Positions 7,377-17,276 of a DNA stretch of 18,661 nt are shown here, one piece after another. The notes below the pieces were generated by a model. The model was not told where the DNA came from. It ran no database searches and saw nothing but the letters and a program-made list of their open reading frames with translations. This DNA is from Acidaminococcus sp. GTDB lineage: Bacteria > Bacillota > Negativicutes > Acidaminococcales > Acidaminococcaceae. Every line of letters begins with the position of its first letter. Position 1 is the first letter of the stretch. The position numbers and the translations under genes are program-made. The DNA is taken from positions 1-18,661 of the forward strand of contig DXYB01000037.1 of NCBI GenBank assembly GCA_019416065.1, given 5' to 3'.

Positions 7377-8600
7377 CTAAGTTTTCCCCTCATTCCGATG
7401 TAGTGAAGCTAATGTGATTCCCCACATAGCCCAGTATAATCTGGTATTGAATTTTGCATAAAGGCTATTATCTACAAACCCATGAACAAAAATAGCCACC
7501 CAAATCCATAGCATCATTTTTGCAGATATATTATTTGGATCATCATTTATTTTTTTCAACAAAAGGCTTACCGTGGCAAGAATAAAACTCACATATCCTA
7601 TTCCTCCAATAGTACCAGTTCCAGAGAAAAAATTAGCTATATTATTGTGAGGTAGACTCAAAGTAGGTTCTTTTGCTTCTGGTAAAATATATTTTGCGCG
7701 GTATACTTGATTCCACCGCTGAAACCCCACCCCATAGACTTTGTGATCCTGCCACATTGCATAAGCGGATCTTAACAACAGAATTCGTTCTCCATCATAG
7801 GAACGACTTTCAATTTTAAGCATAGCAGTAAAAATACCATTTACGCATATACATACAGATAAGAGTAAAGCACTAATTTTTTTCTTGAATGATAAGTCTT
7901 TCATATTCTGTAGAATATAAACAACTCCAAAAGAAAATAGACCAATTAAAAATCCTGCGATTCCTCCACGAGACCCACTCAAAAAAAGAAAAAAAGTTGT
8001 TACAACAGCGGTAATAAAAGAAAGATGAAAATAAGCAATTCTTGTTTGGTTATTCTTGTAGTGTCTCCACAGCATAAATGTGTTGACCCATAATAAAGGA
8101 AGAATAGATTCTAGGCACATGGCAAAATTGTTTGCACTAGCAAAGCCAGCGGTAATCCTGTTATCTTTCGGGAGAGCAAACAGTTGATAGATTACCTGAA
8201 CATTAAGGATCCACGTACCAGCAACGGCACCCCATTGAATCTCAGCAATAAAAGAATTTTTCTTTTGTACCAGCACTAAATAAAGCAACCAAAAAGGTAA
8301 TGAATAAGAAAGAAAATTATGAGAAACCTTAATAGAAGGCCCATCCCCCGTTAAAAACGAAGCTAAAAGAACGGCTCCCATAAAAAGAAAATAGGGAAAT
8401 AAAAACAATTTATTTGGCCACTGAATCTTCTTCCTTTTGTACCCATAAAAAAATAAAATGGCGACGCCAACAAGGCCTGCACTGATACTGACACCTGCGT
8501 TCCATTTCGTACTGCACAGGAAAAACAGATACAGATTCACCGCAAAGGTTACAAACATCTGCCATCGTTGCTCGGTCTTATCCATCAACATTTGATTCAT
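7377..8600 (-). CDS. O-antigen ligase / polymerase family membrane protein (WaaL-like)
   Basis: Polytopic inner-membrane protein of 407 residues with about 10-12 hydrophobic segments and a large periplasmic loop (about 260-335). It carries the Wzy_C/WaaL marks: LSGSRGGIAGFLIGLF (from about 207, Arg211), GVGFQRWNQVY (about 290) and LPHNNIANFFSGTG (His318), where Arg and His are the residues expected in ligases. Its role would be to join undecaprenyl-linked polysaccharide to the LPS core on the periplasmic side. A polymerase (Wzy) role cannot be excluded, but the surrounding core glycosyltransferases favour ligase. An ATG at 8606 is possible, but GGAAAG abuts it directly; the ATG at 8598-8600 gives correct six-base spacing. 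The gene is strongly AT-rich compared with nifJ or GT9. Confidence 0.83.
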   Translation of the reverse strand: MNQMLMDKTEQRWQMFVTFAVNLYLFFLCSTKWNAGVSISAGLVGVAILFFYGYKRKKIQWPNKLFLFPYFLFMGAVLLASFLTGDGPSIKVSHNFLSYSLPFWLLYLVLVQKKNSFIAEIQWGAVAGTWILNVQVIYQLFALPKDNRITAGFASANNFAMCLESILPLLWVNTFMLWRHYKNNQTRIAYFHLSFITAVVTTFFLFLSGSRGGIAGFLIGLFSFGVVYILQNMKDLSFKKKISALLLSVCICVNGIFTAMLKIESRSYDGERILLLRSAYAMWQDHKVYGVGFQRWNQVYRAKYILPEAKEPTLSLPHNNIANFFSGTGTIGGIGYVSFILATVSLLLKKINDDPNNISAKMMLWIWVAIFVHGFVDNSLYAKFNTRLYWAMWGITLASLHRNEGKT

Positions 8601-8632
8601 CGCCATCTTTCCAAATTCTTACTCACAGCTAC

Positions 8633-8720
8633 TTATAAAATCTCTTTCCACATTCCTGCCCACTGCATACGCAACTGCTGCCGCAATATGCTTTCCCCTT
8701 TATATCTTTGCTCGGTTTTA
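8633..8720 (-). pseudogene. Remnant of the 3' end of a GT8 glycosyltransferase gene
   Basis: In one frame, 8720 down to the stop at 8633 reads KTEQRYKGES then ILRQQLRMQWAGMWKEIL and stop. This matches the C-terminus of the intact GT8 gene at 9377-10321 (RKSILRQQLRMQWAGMWKK). The middle 49 bases (8646-8694) are identical to 9405-9453, while sequence either side is similar but diverged, including the bases after the stop. No start or catalytic domain remains. It is either the tail of a lost paralogous GT8 gene or a duplicate made when the PIN pair was inserted. Confidence 0.72.
8646..8694. repeat. 49-bp direct repeat, copy 1
   Basis: Identical base for base to 9405-9453 (same orientation, offset 759). 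It runs from TTCCACATTCC to AATATGCTTT. Together the copies bracket the PIN-domain gene and its partner. This copy lies in a GT8 tail remnant that has no complete gene. Confidence 0.9.
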
Positions 8721-8729
8721 CTTATTTCA

Positions 8730-8927
8730 CTAAATATTTTTTAGAAGAGTATCCAGTTCGGCAATCGACAAATTTTGTTTTTCATATTTTTCATTTGTAT
8801 AGTCTCCATATCCCTTTTCAAATTGCTGCACAAAGCGTACGAATCCTACTGGTCCTAAAGCATTAGCAAGAGCATGCATACCTGCATTACGTACATCGAC
8901 AGGACTATTCATATCAATATTAACCAT
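8730..8927 (-). CDS. Small conserved-looking protein downstream of the PIN RNase, putative antitoxin
   Basis: A 65-residue soluble protein with the pattern SPVDVRNAG, LANALGPVGFVRFVQQF (about 22-38), GYGDYTNEKY (about 40-49) and an acidic C-terminus (IAELDTLLKNI). From memory, small proteins with the GPVG.VRF.QQF...GDYT core occur widely and are uncharacterised; no DNA-binding domain is evident. The start ATG 8925-8927 is preferred to the TTG at 8933 because GGAGG lies nine bases upstream; it overlaps the PIN gene by eight bases (ATGGTTAA). Tight overlap with a PIN toxin-like gene suggests the neutralising partner of a toxin-antitoxin pair, although toxin-first order is less usual. It could instead be an unrelated regulator. 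Function is inference from position only. Confidence 0.72.
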   Translation of the reverse strand: MVNIDMNSPVDVRNAGMHALANALGPVGFVRFVQQFEKGYGDYTNEKYEKQNLSIAELDTLLKNI

Positions 8928-9366
8928 TTTCAATTACCTCCGCTAAATAAGAAACTGGGTTCATCACACGAAACGGAAACTCTATTTTCTTACAATTTTT
9001 TATGAGTCTATCATCTGTAGAAAGAAATACATCCACTTTCCCTGCCTCAGCACTCGCTAAATGGAGAGCATCCATTGTATGAATAAATGTTGCTGCTGAG
9101 ATTTCTTTAGCCCGTTCTTTTATTGCTTCAGAATAGGGAATATACTCTGTTGCTACTTGGTGCAGTAACGAAACTTTGTTTCTCTTATCGGCAATAGAAA
9201 TTTGCGAAATTTCAAGCCGCAATATAGCACTATCCAGAATAACATTGTGATTTGTTCTACTACGATTCAAAAGCGAAAGAATTGCTTCGCTTTCATCATG
9301 AATTCTATTTTGAGACTGGTTGTCGAATGGTCTATTGTAGCAGCAACAGTCCAAATACAAACGCAT
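8920..9366 (-). CDS. PIN-domain ribonuclease, VapC-like toxin candidate
   Basis: A 148-residue cytosolic protein of the PIN fold, the usual length for VapC-type endoribonucleases. The metal-binding acidic set can be placed: Asp6 in LYLDCCCYNRPFD, Glu52 in LRLEIS, Asp99 in MDALHLASA, and Asp118 in STDDRL. All four are present, so the nuclease should be active. The CCCYNRPFDNQ stretch marks a PIN subgroup with NRPFD after the first strand. The start ATG at 9366 has AAGGAGAG a few bases upstream, and this site overlaps the stop region of the GT8 gene, so the toxin is probably translated by coupling to GT8. Its target RNA is unknown. The partner gene overlaps its end. AT-rich like the partner and the ligase, and it interrupts an otherwise pure LPS operon. 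Confidence 0.85.
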   Translation of the reverse strand: MRLYLDCCCYNRPFDNQSQNRIHDESEAILSLLNRSRTNHNVILDSAILRLEISQISIADKRNKVSLLHQVATEYIPYSEAIKERAKEISAATFIHTMDALHLASAEAGKVDVFLSTDDRLIKNCKKIEFPFRVMNPVSYLAEVIENG

Positions 9367-9376
9367 AAAGCTCTCC

Positions 9377-10321
9377 TTATCTGACTTTCTCTACAGCAAG
9401 TTTCTTCCACATTCCTGCCCACTGCATACGCAACTGCTGCCGCAATATGCTTTTTCTCTGCATTTCCCTGCTTGGTTGGGGCATAGGCGCATCTGCAAAA
9501 GTAGTTTTCTCTAAATAGTCATAATAGAGCTGATTAAATGCGCCGCTAGGCGGAAATTCCCAAGGTTTGTAGCGCCCAGCCCAATGCATAACAGCTGGAT
9601 TTTTAGCTGCCTCTATGGCAACCGCACGCCACGTAGTATTTCTTAAAATTTTAAGCGGCAGGGTAAAAACTGGCGGAATCACATTCCAGCGCAATGGCAA
9701 AGGCTGCCAATTGCGATGAAAAACTTTATTCAGGCCATCTTGGTCGTGGTGGCGGAAATTGACCTTCTCCACGCACGCTATGACTTGCTGGCTGTAATTT
9801 TCCCTCCGCCATGCCGCCATATCCATCACCATCACGCCGGAATTAAAATATAGTTCCCCCGGCTGCACGCCGATCGTTTCGGCCTTCTGCCGCTGCATCC
9901 TGCGGCTGGATAAAATTCCCAGATCCGGTACAGCCCCTACTGGGTTGCTATTAAGCGGATACTCCCAAAGTTGCTGCACATCGTCCAGCACTACCAGGTC
10001 TGTATCAAAATAAATGGCTTTCTGGCAGTCTATCGGAAGCAGTTCGGGAATCAAGAGCCGTAGGTAGGCTGCTTTGCTCACATGGCCGCTTGTAAAGGCA
10101 TTAACTGTCCGATTGCCCACCAGAATAAAAGTAATTTTTCCGTTTAAGCCATTCACGGTTGCAGCGATGGCAGCTGCTTTGCTTTCGGTGATATTGTCGC
10201 TTAAGTAATAAAAATGGACAGGCTGCCTGCCTTTGTGGTTAACAAGAATAGAGGCACATGTCACGGCTCCATGCTGGGCATATTGGTCATCGGAAGCTAC
10301 TACAATAGAAATTTCCTGCAT
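9377..10321 (-). CDS. Family 8 glycosyltransferase (LPS core)
   Basis: GT8 enzyme of 314 residues. It begins ISIVVASDDQYAQHGAVTCASIL (first strand and donor base site), then DxD in IYFDTDLVV (Asp106, Asp108), YFNSGVMVMDM (158-168), HHDQDGLNKVF (191-201) and HWAGRYKPW from His246. This is the WaaO/RfaJ-like layout for adding glucose or galactose to LPS from UDP-sugar. The ATG at 10339 is possible, but the ATG at 10321 places the first strand right at the N-terminus and avoids overlap with the GT2 stop; its Shine-Dalgarno site (GGGGAA) is only fair. The C-terminal tail after 285 (SILRQQLRMQWAGMWKK) is basic and amphipathic, plausibly for membrane contact, and is repeated as a remnant at 8633-8720. 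The PIN gene starts ten bases after its stop. Confidence 0.87.
   Translation of the reverse strand: MQEISIVVASDDQYAQHGAVTCASILVNHKGRQPVHFYYLSDNITESKAAAIAATVNGLNGKITFILVGNRTVNAFTSGHVSKAAYLRLLIPELLPIDCQKAIYFDTDLVVLDDVQQLWEYPLNSNPVGAVPDLGILSSRRMQRQKAETIGVQPGELYFNSGVMVMDMAAWRRENYSQQVIACVEKVNFRHHDQDGLNKVFHRNWQPLPLRWNVIPPVFTLPLKILRNTTWRAVAIEAAKNPAVMHWAGRYKPWEFPPSGAFNQLYYDYLEKTTFADAPMPQPSREMQRKSILRQQLRMQWAGMWKKLAVEKVR
9405..9453. repeat. 49-bp direct repeat, copy 2 (within GT8 3' end)
   Basis: Exact copy of 8646-8694. Here it codes for part of the C-terminal tail (ILRQQLRMQWAGMW) of the intact GT8 gene. The 759-bp interval between equivalent points contains the PIN gene, its partner and one repeat copy. 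Confidence 0.9.
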
Positions 10322-10325
10322 AGTA

Positions 10326-11081
10326 CTATTCCCCGCCATTTTTCTTGTATTCAGCTAGTTTCATATATTTCATGGCGGTATAAATCCCGTGTTGCAGCGT
10401 TGCTATAACTCCCATGCTGCCTTCCAAAAAGCCGCCCTGCAAAATATACACTTTGAACATCCCCAGCAGTGCATGCCCTGCCGCTTTTCCAGCTGTAGCC
10501 TCTTTACCCCGGGCTGCAGCATCTTTCGCCCAGATAGTAGTATAGTGCCCCGCCTTATTCCACCAGGAAGCATAAGAATCATACGTATAATGCTGCATGG
10601 CTTCTGACAAGGCTACAATGGGAACGCTGCACTCCGGGTGCTCATGTACCTTTCCAAAATAGCTGACGCAAGTCCGAGAAAAAAGACGACTCACTCGATC
10701 TGGGCCAAAAGCGCCATGATGATACTCATGTCCAAAAGCGATATTCACCCGTTTGATGGAATAAGCGTGATCAAGGGGTTCGTTTTTGATATTCTGAATT
10801 TTTTTTACCAAGGCATCCGTTAGTCTCTCATCCGCATCCAGATAGAGCACCCACTCTGCCTTTGTTTGTGTCAGTGCAAAATTCCGCTGGGCGGAAAAGT
10901 CGTCATCCCAGGCACGAAAAGCAACTTTGGCGCCACATTCCTGGGCTAGGGCCACGGTACGATCCGTACTTCCGGAATCAATCACCACGACCTCATCCGC
11001 CACTTGCTGTGCATTTTTTATACAGTCTACAATATTGTTCTCTTCATTTTTTGTCAGGATCAAAACAGCCAAACGCTTCAT
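10326..11081 (-). CDS. Family 2 glycosyltransferase (WaaE/KdtX-like)
   Basis: GT-A-fold inverting glycosyltransferase of 251 residues, family GT2. Visible motifs are LAVLILTKNEENNI (4-17), VVVIDSGSTDRT (31-42) with the nucleotide-binding aspartate, the metal motif LYLDADERL (79-87) and HEHP (about 140). Overall pattern and length resemble the LPS-core beta-1,4-glucosyltransferase WaaE/KdtX, which acts on the inner core in the cytosol; this is inference from memory. A hydrophobic C-terminal helix region (about 205-235) may anchor it. Start ATG 11079-11081 is chosen because AGGG lies six bases before it; an ATG at 11093 is also open. It is the first intact gene of the LPS operon and lies directly after the decayed HEPN-MNT genes. 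Confidence 0.85.
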   Translation of the reverse strand: MKRLAVLILTKNEENNIVDCIKNAQQVADEVVVIDSGSTDRTVALAQECGAKVAFRAWDDDFSAQRNFALTQTKAEWVLYLDADERLTDALVKKIQNIKNEPLDHAYSIKRVNIAFGHEYHHGAFGPDRVSRLFSRTCVSYFGKVHEHPECSVPIVALSEAMQHYTYDSYASWWNKAGHYTTIWAKDAAARGKEATAGKAAGHALLGMFKVYILQGGFLEGSMGVIATLQHGIYTAMKYMKLAEYKKNGGE

Positions 11082-11137
11082 GCCATCCCTCATAAAAATA
11101 AATGTTGTTATTGTCTTCGTACATTGTTTGAAAATCT

Positions 11138-11167
11138 TTCATAGTGACATAGCAGGATAAATTTCAA
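11138..11167 (-). promoter_or_regulatory. Possible promoter before the LPS operon
   Basis: On the minus strand TTGAAA (11162-11167) and TATGAA (11138-11143) are spaced by 18 bases, about 55 bases before the GT2 start. The -10 is a weak match and the site lies in decayed gene sequence, so it may be chance. The alternative is read-through from the Na/Pi cotransporter. Confidence 0.25.
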
Positions 11168-11268
11168 TACCTTCTTGCCGTATGGGAGCCAAACAAAAGT
11201 ACCCGCTCTATATGGTATTTTTTCGCATACAATCGAATGCCTGATAATACATGGGCCGGTAAATTCAT
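11164..11268 (-). pseudogene. Remnant of a minimal nucleotidyltransferase (MNT, HI0073-like) antitoxin gene
   Basis: From ATG 11266-11268 (GAGG upstream) the frame reads LSGIRLYAKKYHIERVLLFG then SHTARRY and a stop at 11164. This is the N-terminus of a minimal nucleotidyltransferase: helix, then strand, then the GS motif. The family normally continues GSRARG...SDxDL. Here the motif glycine and the catalytic aspartates are missing, and sequence after the stop (down to about 11094) is out of frame. It follows the HEPN remnant in the usual HEPN-MNT pairing, which strengthens the call. It is non-functional as read. Confidence 0.65.
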
Positions 11269-11289
11269 CACGGAACACCTCTGTATTTT

Positions 11290-11526
11290 TTACTCCATCC
11301 AATGCACAGAGATTTCTTTTTCTAAGGCTTCAAACATCGGCAGAAAATTTATTGTGCATCTCGGATAATTGCATTGGCAATGGCTTTATTATAGGCCGGA
11401 TTGTTCAAAACAAATCTCAAATAAGGATACCATACCTGTTTCCGTAATGATATCGTACGGAGGCTTCTTGCCCTCTATCTCTCTTAAATTTTTAAGCGCT
11501 TTTACGAAATTATCGACTTTCCTCAT
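11290..11526 (-). pseudogene. Remnant of a HEPN-domain (HI0074-like nucleotidyltransferase substrate-binding) toxin gene
   Basis: From ATG 11524-11526 (AAGGAA upstream) the frame encodes VDNFVKALKNL, then PPYDIITETGMVSLFEICFE followed by QS, then stops at 11389. In the next frame AYNKAIANAIIRDAQ follows. Then, back in the first frame, FLPMFEALEKEI with a C-terminal VHWME ends at 11290. Together these are the N- and C-terminal parts of the HI0074-type HEPN family. About 50 middle residues between FEQS and AYNKA are missing, including the RNxxxH RNase motif expected just before AYNKA. An internal deletion plus a frameshift therefore inactivates it. It starts 24 bases after the Na/Pi cotransporter stop. 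Confidence 0.72.
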
Positions 11527-11549
11527 AGAACGATTCCTTCATTCCATCA

Positions 11550-13154
11550 CTAAAAGTCCCCTAGCACCAGCTGGCTGATATTCTTGCTGTGATCGCTGAC
11601 ACGCTTCATGTTAATTAAAAGCTCCAGCATCACAAACCCACTTTCCGGGGTACAGATTCCTTTGCTAAGCCGCTCCACATGGCTTTTGCGAATGGCTTTT
11701 TGCTTGACTTTGACCTGATGAGAAAAATCTAGGGATTCCCTCGCCAATTCTTTATCGCTGGTCTCCAGGGCTTTCAAGGCTTTACTAGCTGCGGTTAATA
11801 CCAGGATTTCTAAGGAGCGCATTTCTTTGTTGGCTTCTTCGGAAAAAACAACCCCATCCTGATTCATGCTGCGCACCCGTTTGGCAATGGTTTCCGCATG
11901 GTCCCCAATGCGTTCAATATCCGTGCAGGCATGGAGCAAACCAGTATGTAAGGCGCTCATCTCTTTGGTCATGTTCTGCTCGCTCATCTTGGTCAGGTAC
12001 ACCGTGATGGCTTCTTCCAGACTGTCGATCACTGGCTCATGTTCCAAGATATATTCCACGTCTTTTTTTTCAAAGGTATCTACACAGCGAAAGGCCTTTT
12101 TCACATTGTCTAAGGCCAGATTTCCCATCCGCACCACTTCTTTGATAGCAAGGCCTAGTGCTACGGCAGGCGTATTCAGCACGTTTTTATCCAAGAACTG
12201 GGGCTGGTAGGAAATCACAGGTTCTTCTCCCGGCATAATCTTTTTAATCAACTGGGTAAAGCGCCCTGCAAACGGCAGAAACAGACAGGTATTTACTACG
12301 TTAAACAAGGTATGGGCGTTAGCAATCTGCCGCCCAATATTCCCCGCAGGAGAAATTGCAAGAACCATGGCAATGTACTGGTGCATCAGGGTAAGGGCAA
12401 TGATACTGCCAATTAGGTTAAACATAACATGGGACATAGCCACCCGTTTGGCATTTAAGCCGCTCTGGATCGTCGCAATGACCACGGTATTACACGAGCC
12501 AATGTTATCGCCTAAGATCACAGCAACGGCTCCTTCCAGGGGAATCAGGCCCTGCCCAGCCATAGCCATTAGGATACCAATCGTAGCTGAGGAAGACTGG
12601 ATGACGATGGTCATACATAACCCAGTTAACATCCCTAGGAGAGGATGATCGGAAAATTTACCCAATAGTTCCACAACTCGTGGATCGTTGCGCAAAGGAA
12701 CGGCCGCATTGCTCATCATGGACATACCCAGCATTAAAATTCCGAAGCCTAGCAATACCATCCCCAGATTTTGCAGACTCCGCTTATGGGCGAGGGTTTT
12801 CATTAGAAAACCTATGGCTAGAATCAACGTGATGTAATCGGTCAGATTAAAAGCGATCAATTGGGCTGTCATGGTGGTTCCGATATTGGCTCCCATGACG
12901 ATACCAAAGGCCTGTTCCAGATTCATAATCCCGGTATTCACAAGGCCCACGGTCATTACTGTGGTAGCCCCGGATGACTGGAGCACAGCTGTTACACCAG
13001 CGCCAAGCGCGACACCATAAACGGTCTTGCTGGTCAGTTTTTCCAGGATTCGCTGCAGGCGGGCCCCTGCGGCCTGCTGCAAGGCATCACCCATGATCTG
13101 CATGCCGTATAGAAAAAGTGAAATCCCGCCTAGAAATAAGAAAAATTGAATCAA
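11550..13154 (-). CDS. Na+/phosphate cotransporter family protein with PhoU-like C-terminal domain
   Basis: Inner-membrane transporter of 534 residues (NptA/YjbB type), expected to move inorganic phosphate with Na+. The membrane half (1-310) has the inverted pair of family motifs, VLQSSGATTVMTVG (about 58-71) and VIQSSSATIGILMA (about 184-197), each in a matching repeat with GANIGTT and GDNIGSC. The C-terminal part (about 345-534) is a helical PhoU-like domain, recognisable from HACTDIERIGDHAETIAKRV and the later INMKRVSDHSKNIS. The start is a TTG (13152-13154), supported by GGGAG six bases upstream and by the first transmembrane helix beginning at once. It is separated from nifJ by a terminator and may lead the transcription unit that continues into the LPS genes. 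Confidence 0.9.
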   Translation of the reverse strand: MIQFFLFLGGISLFLYGMQIMGDALQQAAGARLQRILEKLTSKTVYGVALGAGVTAVLQSSGATTVMTVGLVNTGIMNLEQAFGIVMGANIGTTMTAQLIAFNLTDYITLILAIGFLMKTLAHKRSLQNLGMVLLGFGILMLGMSMMSNAAVPLRNDPRVVELLGKFSDHPLLGMLTGLCMTIVIQSSSATIGILMAMAGQGLIPLEGAVAVILGDNIGSCNTVVIATIQSGLNAKRVAMSHVMFNLIGSIIALTLMHQYIAMVLAISPAGNIGRQIANAHTLFNVVNTCLFLPFAGRFTQLIKKIMPGEEPVISYQPQFLDKNVLNTPAVALGLAIKEVVRMGNLALDNVKKAFRCVDTFEKKDVEYILEHEPVIDSLEEAITVYLTKMSEQNMTKEMSALHTGLLHACTDIERIGDHAETIAKRVRSMNQDGVVFSEEANKEMRSLEILVLTAASKALKALETSDKELARESLDFSHQVKVKQKAIRKSHVERLSKGICTPESGFVMLELLINMKRVSDHSKNISQLVLGDF

Positions 13155-13244
13155 GTTCGTCTCCCCCGGTAATTGCTTCCTGAATTGGAAACCTTGCTAG
13201 TCTTACACGCGAACCGGCTAATTGTAAATCGGTTATTCAGCATG

Positions 13245-13250
13245 ATTTTA
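13245..13250 (-). promoter_or_regulatory. Possible extended -10 of the Na/Pi cotransporter promoter
   Basis: The minus strand reads TGTGGTAAAAT here: a TGn extension before TAAAAT, about 90 bases before the TTG start and downstream of the nifJ terminator. No good -35 lies at the right distance, so the call is weak. Confidence 0.28.
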
Positions 13251-13317
13251 CCACATATTGCCCCCGAACACCAGAAAATCAACGGAAACTGCCCCATAAA
13301 TTACAATTTTGTCGTAA

Positions 13318-13364
13318 TAAAAACAAAACTATCCTGCCACTACTGTGACAGGATAGTTTTGTTA
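13318..13364 (-). terminator. Rho-independent terminator of nifJ
   Basis: The minus strand has AACAAAACTATCCTG, a 12-base loop, then CAGGATAGTTTTGTT: a perfect 15-bp stem. It is followed by further T residues (TTTTATTA) and begins 14 bases after the nifJ stop. The A-rich side read on the plus strand would also allow some bidirectional function, but there is no plus-strand gene to end here. Confidence 0.88.
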
Positions 13365-13377
13365 GGATACAGAGGTC

Positions 13378-16896
<3,519 letters not shown>

Positions 16897-16968
16897 TACA
16901 AAGCCCCTCTTTCTAAGAGATACTGACTACGATAATTAAGACTTCCATAGTCCCCCTAGTCGCCTATC

Positions 16969-16997
16969 ATTATATACCAAAGTAAACAAAAGCTCAA
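16969..16997 (-). promoter_or_regulatory. nifJ promoter
   Basis: Minus strand: TTGAGC (16992-16997), a 17-base spacer, TATAAT (16969-16974). A perfect -10 with correct spacing, about 70 bases before the nifJ start. The resulting leader is short, with no clear regulatory fold seen. Confidence 0.75.
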
Positions 16998-17085
16998 ATA
17001 AATTTTTGGTTTTTTGACTGCAATTTATGTATGAATTGTCAAACAAAAGATAGGGAAAACAAACTGTTGCTGGGAGGAATACGTA

Positions 17086-17114
17086 TTGCAACCAGTGCCT
17101 TCGTCTGGTACAAT
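17086..17114 (+). promoter_or_regulatory. thiC promoter
   Basis: TTGCAA (17086-17091), a 17-base spacer, TACAAT (17109-17114). It lies just before the TPP riboswitch and faces thiC, divergent to the nifJ promoter about 90 bases away. Confidence 0.78.
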
Positions 17115-17120
17115 AAAGGC

Positions 17121-17205
17121 AACACTAGGGGCGCTATCGCTGAGAGACCTACGGTCGACCCTTTGAACCTGACACGGATAATACCGGCGAAGGAAAGTGG
17201 ATATC
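17121..17205 (+). promoter_or_regulatory. TPP (THI-box) riboswitch
   Basis: The conserved aptamer blocks are all present in order: CTAGGGGCGC, then CTGAGAG (17140-17146), a short variable P3 arm, ACCCTTTGAACCTGA (17158-17172), and GGATAATACCGGCGAAGG (17176-17193). Thiamin pyrophosphate binding would turn thiC expression down. The terminator-like stem at 17226-17251 is the likely expression platform. The element starts about a helical turn after the -10 box, as expected for a 5' leader. Confidence 0.95.
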
Positions 17206-17225
17206 CATACTCTATGTAAAGGACG

Positions 17226-17257
17226 GGGCCGCTTTCTCAGGAAAGCGGCCCTTCTTG
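17226..17257 (+). terminator. Expression-platform hairpin between riboswitch and thiC
   Basis: GGGCCGCTTTC (17226-17236), loop TCAG, GAAAGCGGCCC (17241-17251): a perfect 11-bp GC-rich stem ending nine bases before the thiC Shine-Dalgarno site. The following U-run is interrupted (CTTCTTG), so it may be a moderate terminator. It does not itself cover the GGAGG, so simple ribosome-site masking is less likely. Confidence 0.7.
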
Positions 17258-17276
17258 CATGGAGGAGGAAAGACAA

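Noticed and set aside
8567..8720. Short match GTTGCTCGGTCTTA (8567-8580) with TTTGCTCGGTTTTA (8707-8720), giving KTEQR in both the ligase N-terminus and the GT8 remnant
   Set aside because: Only 12 of 14 bases with no extension on either side; too short to claim a repeat.
11108..11302. 64-codon minus-strand frame between GT2 and the HEPN remnant
   Set aside because: It runs in a third frame across the MNT remnant, which matches a known family in another frame, so it is a shadow.
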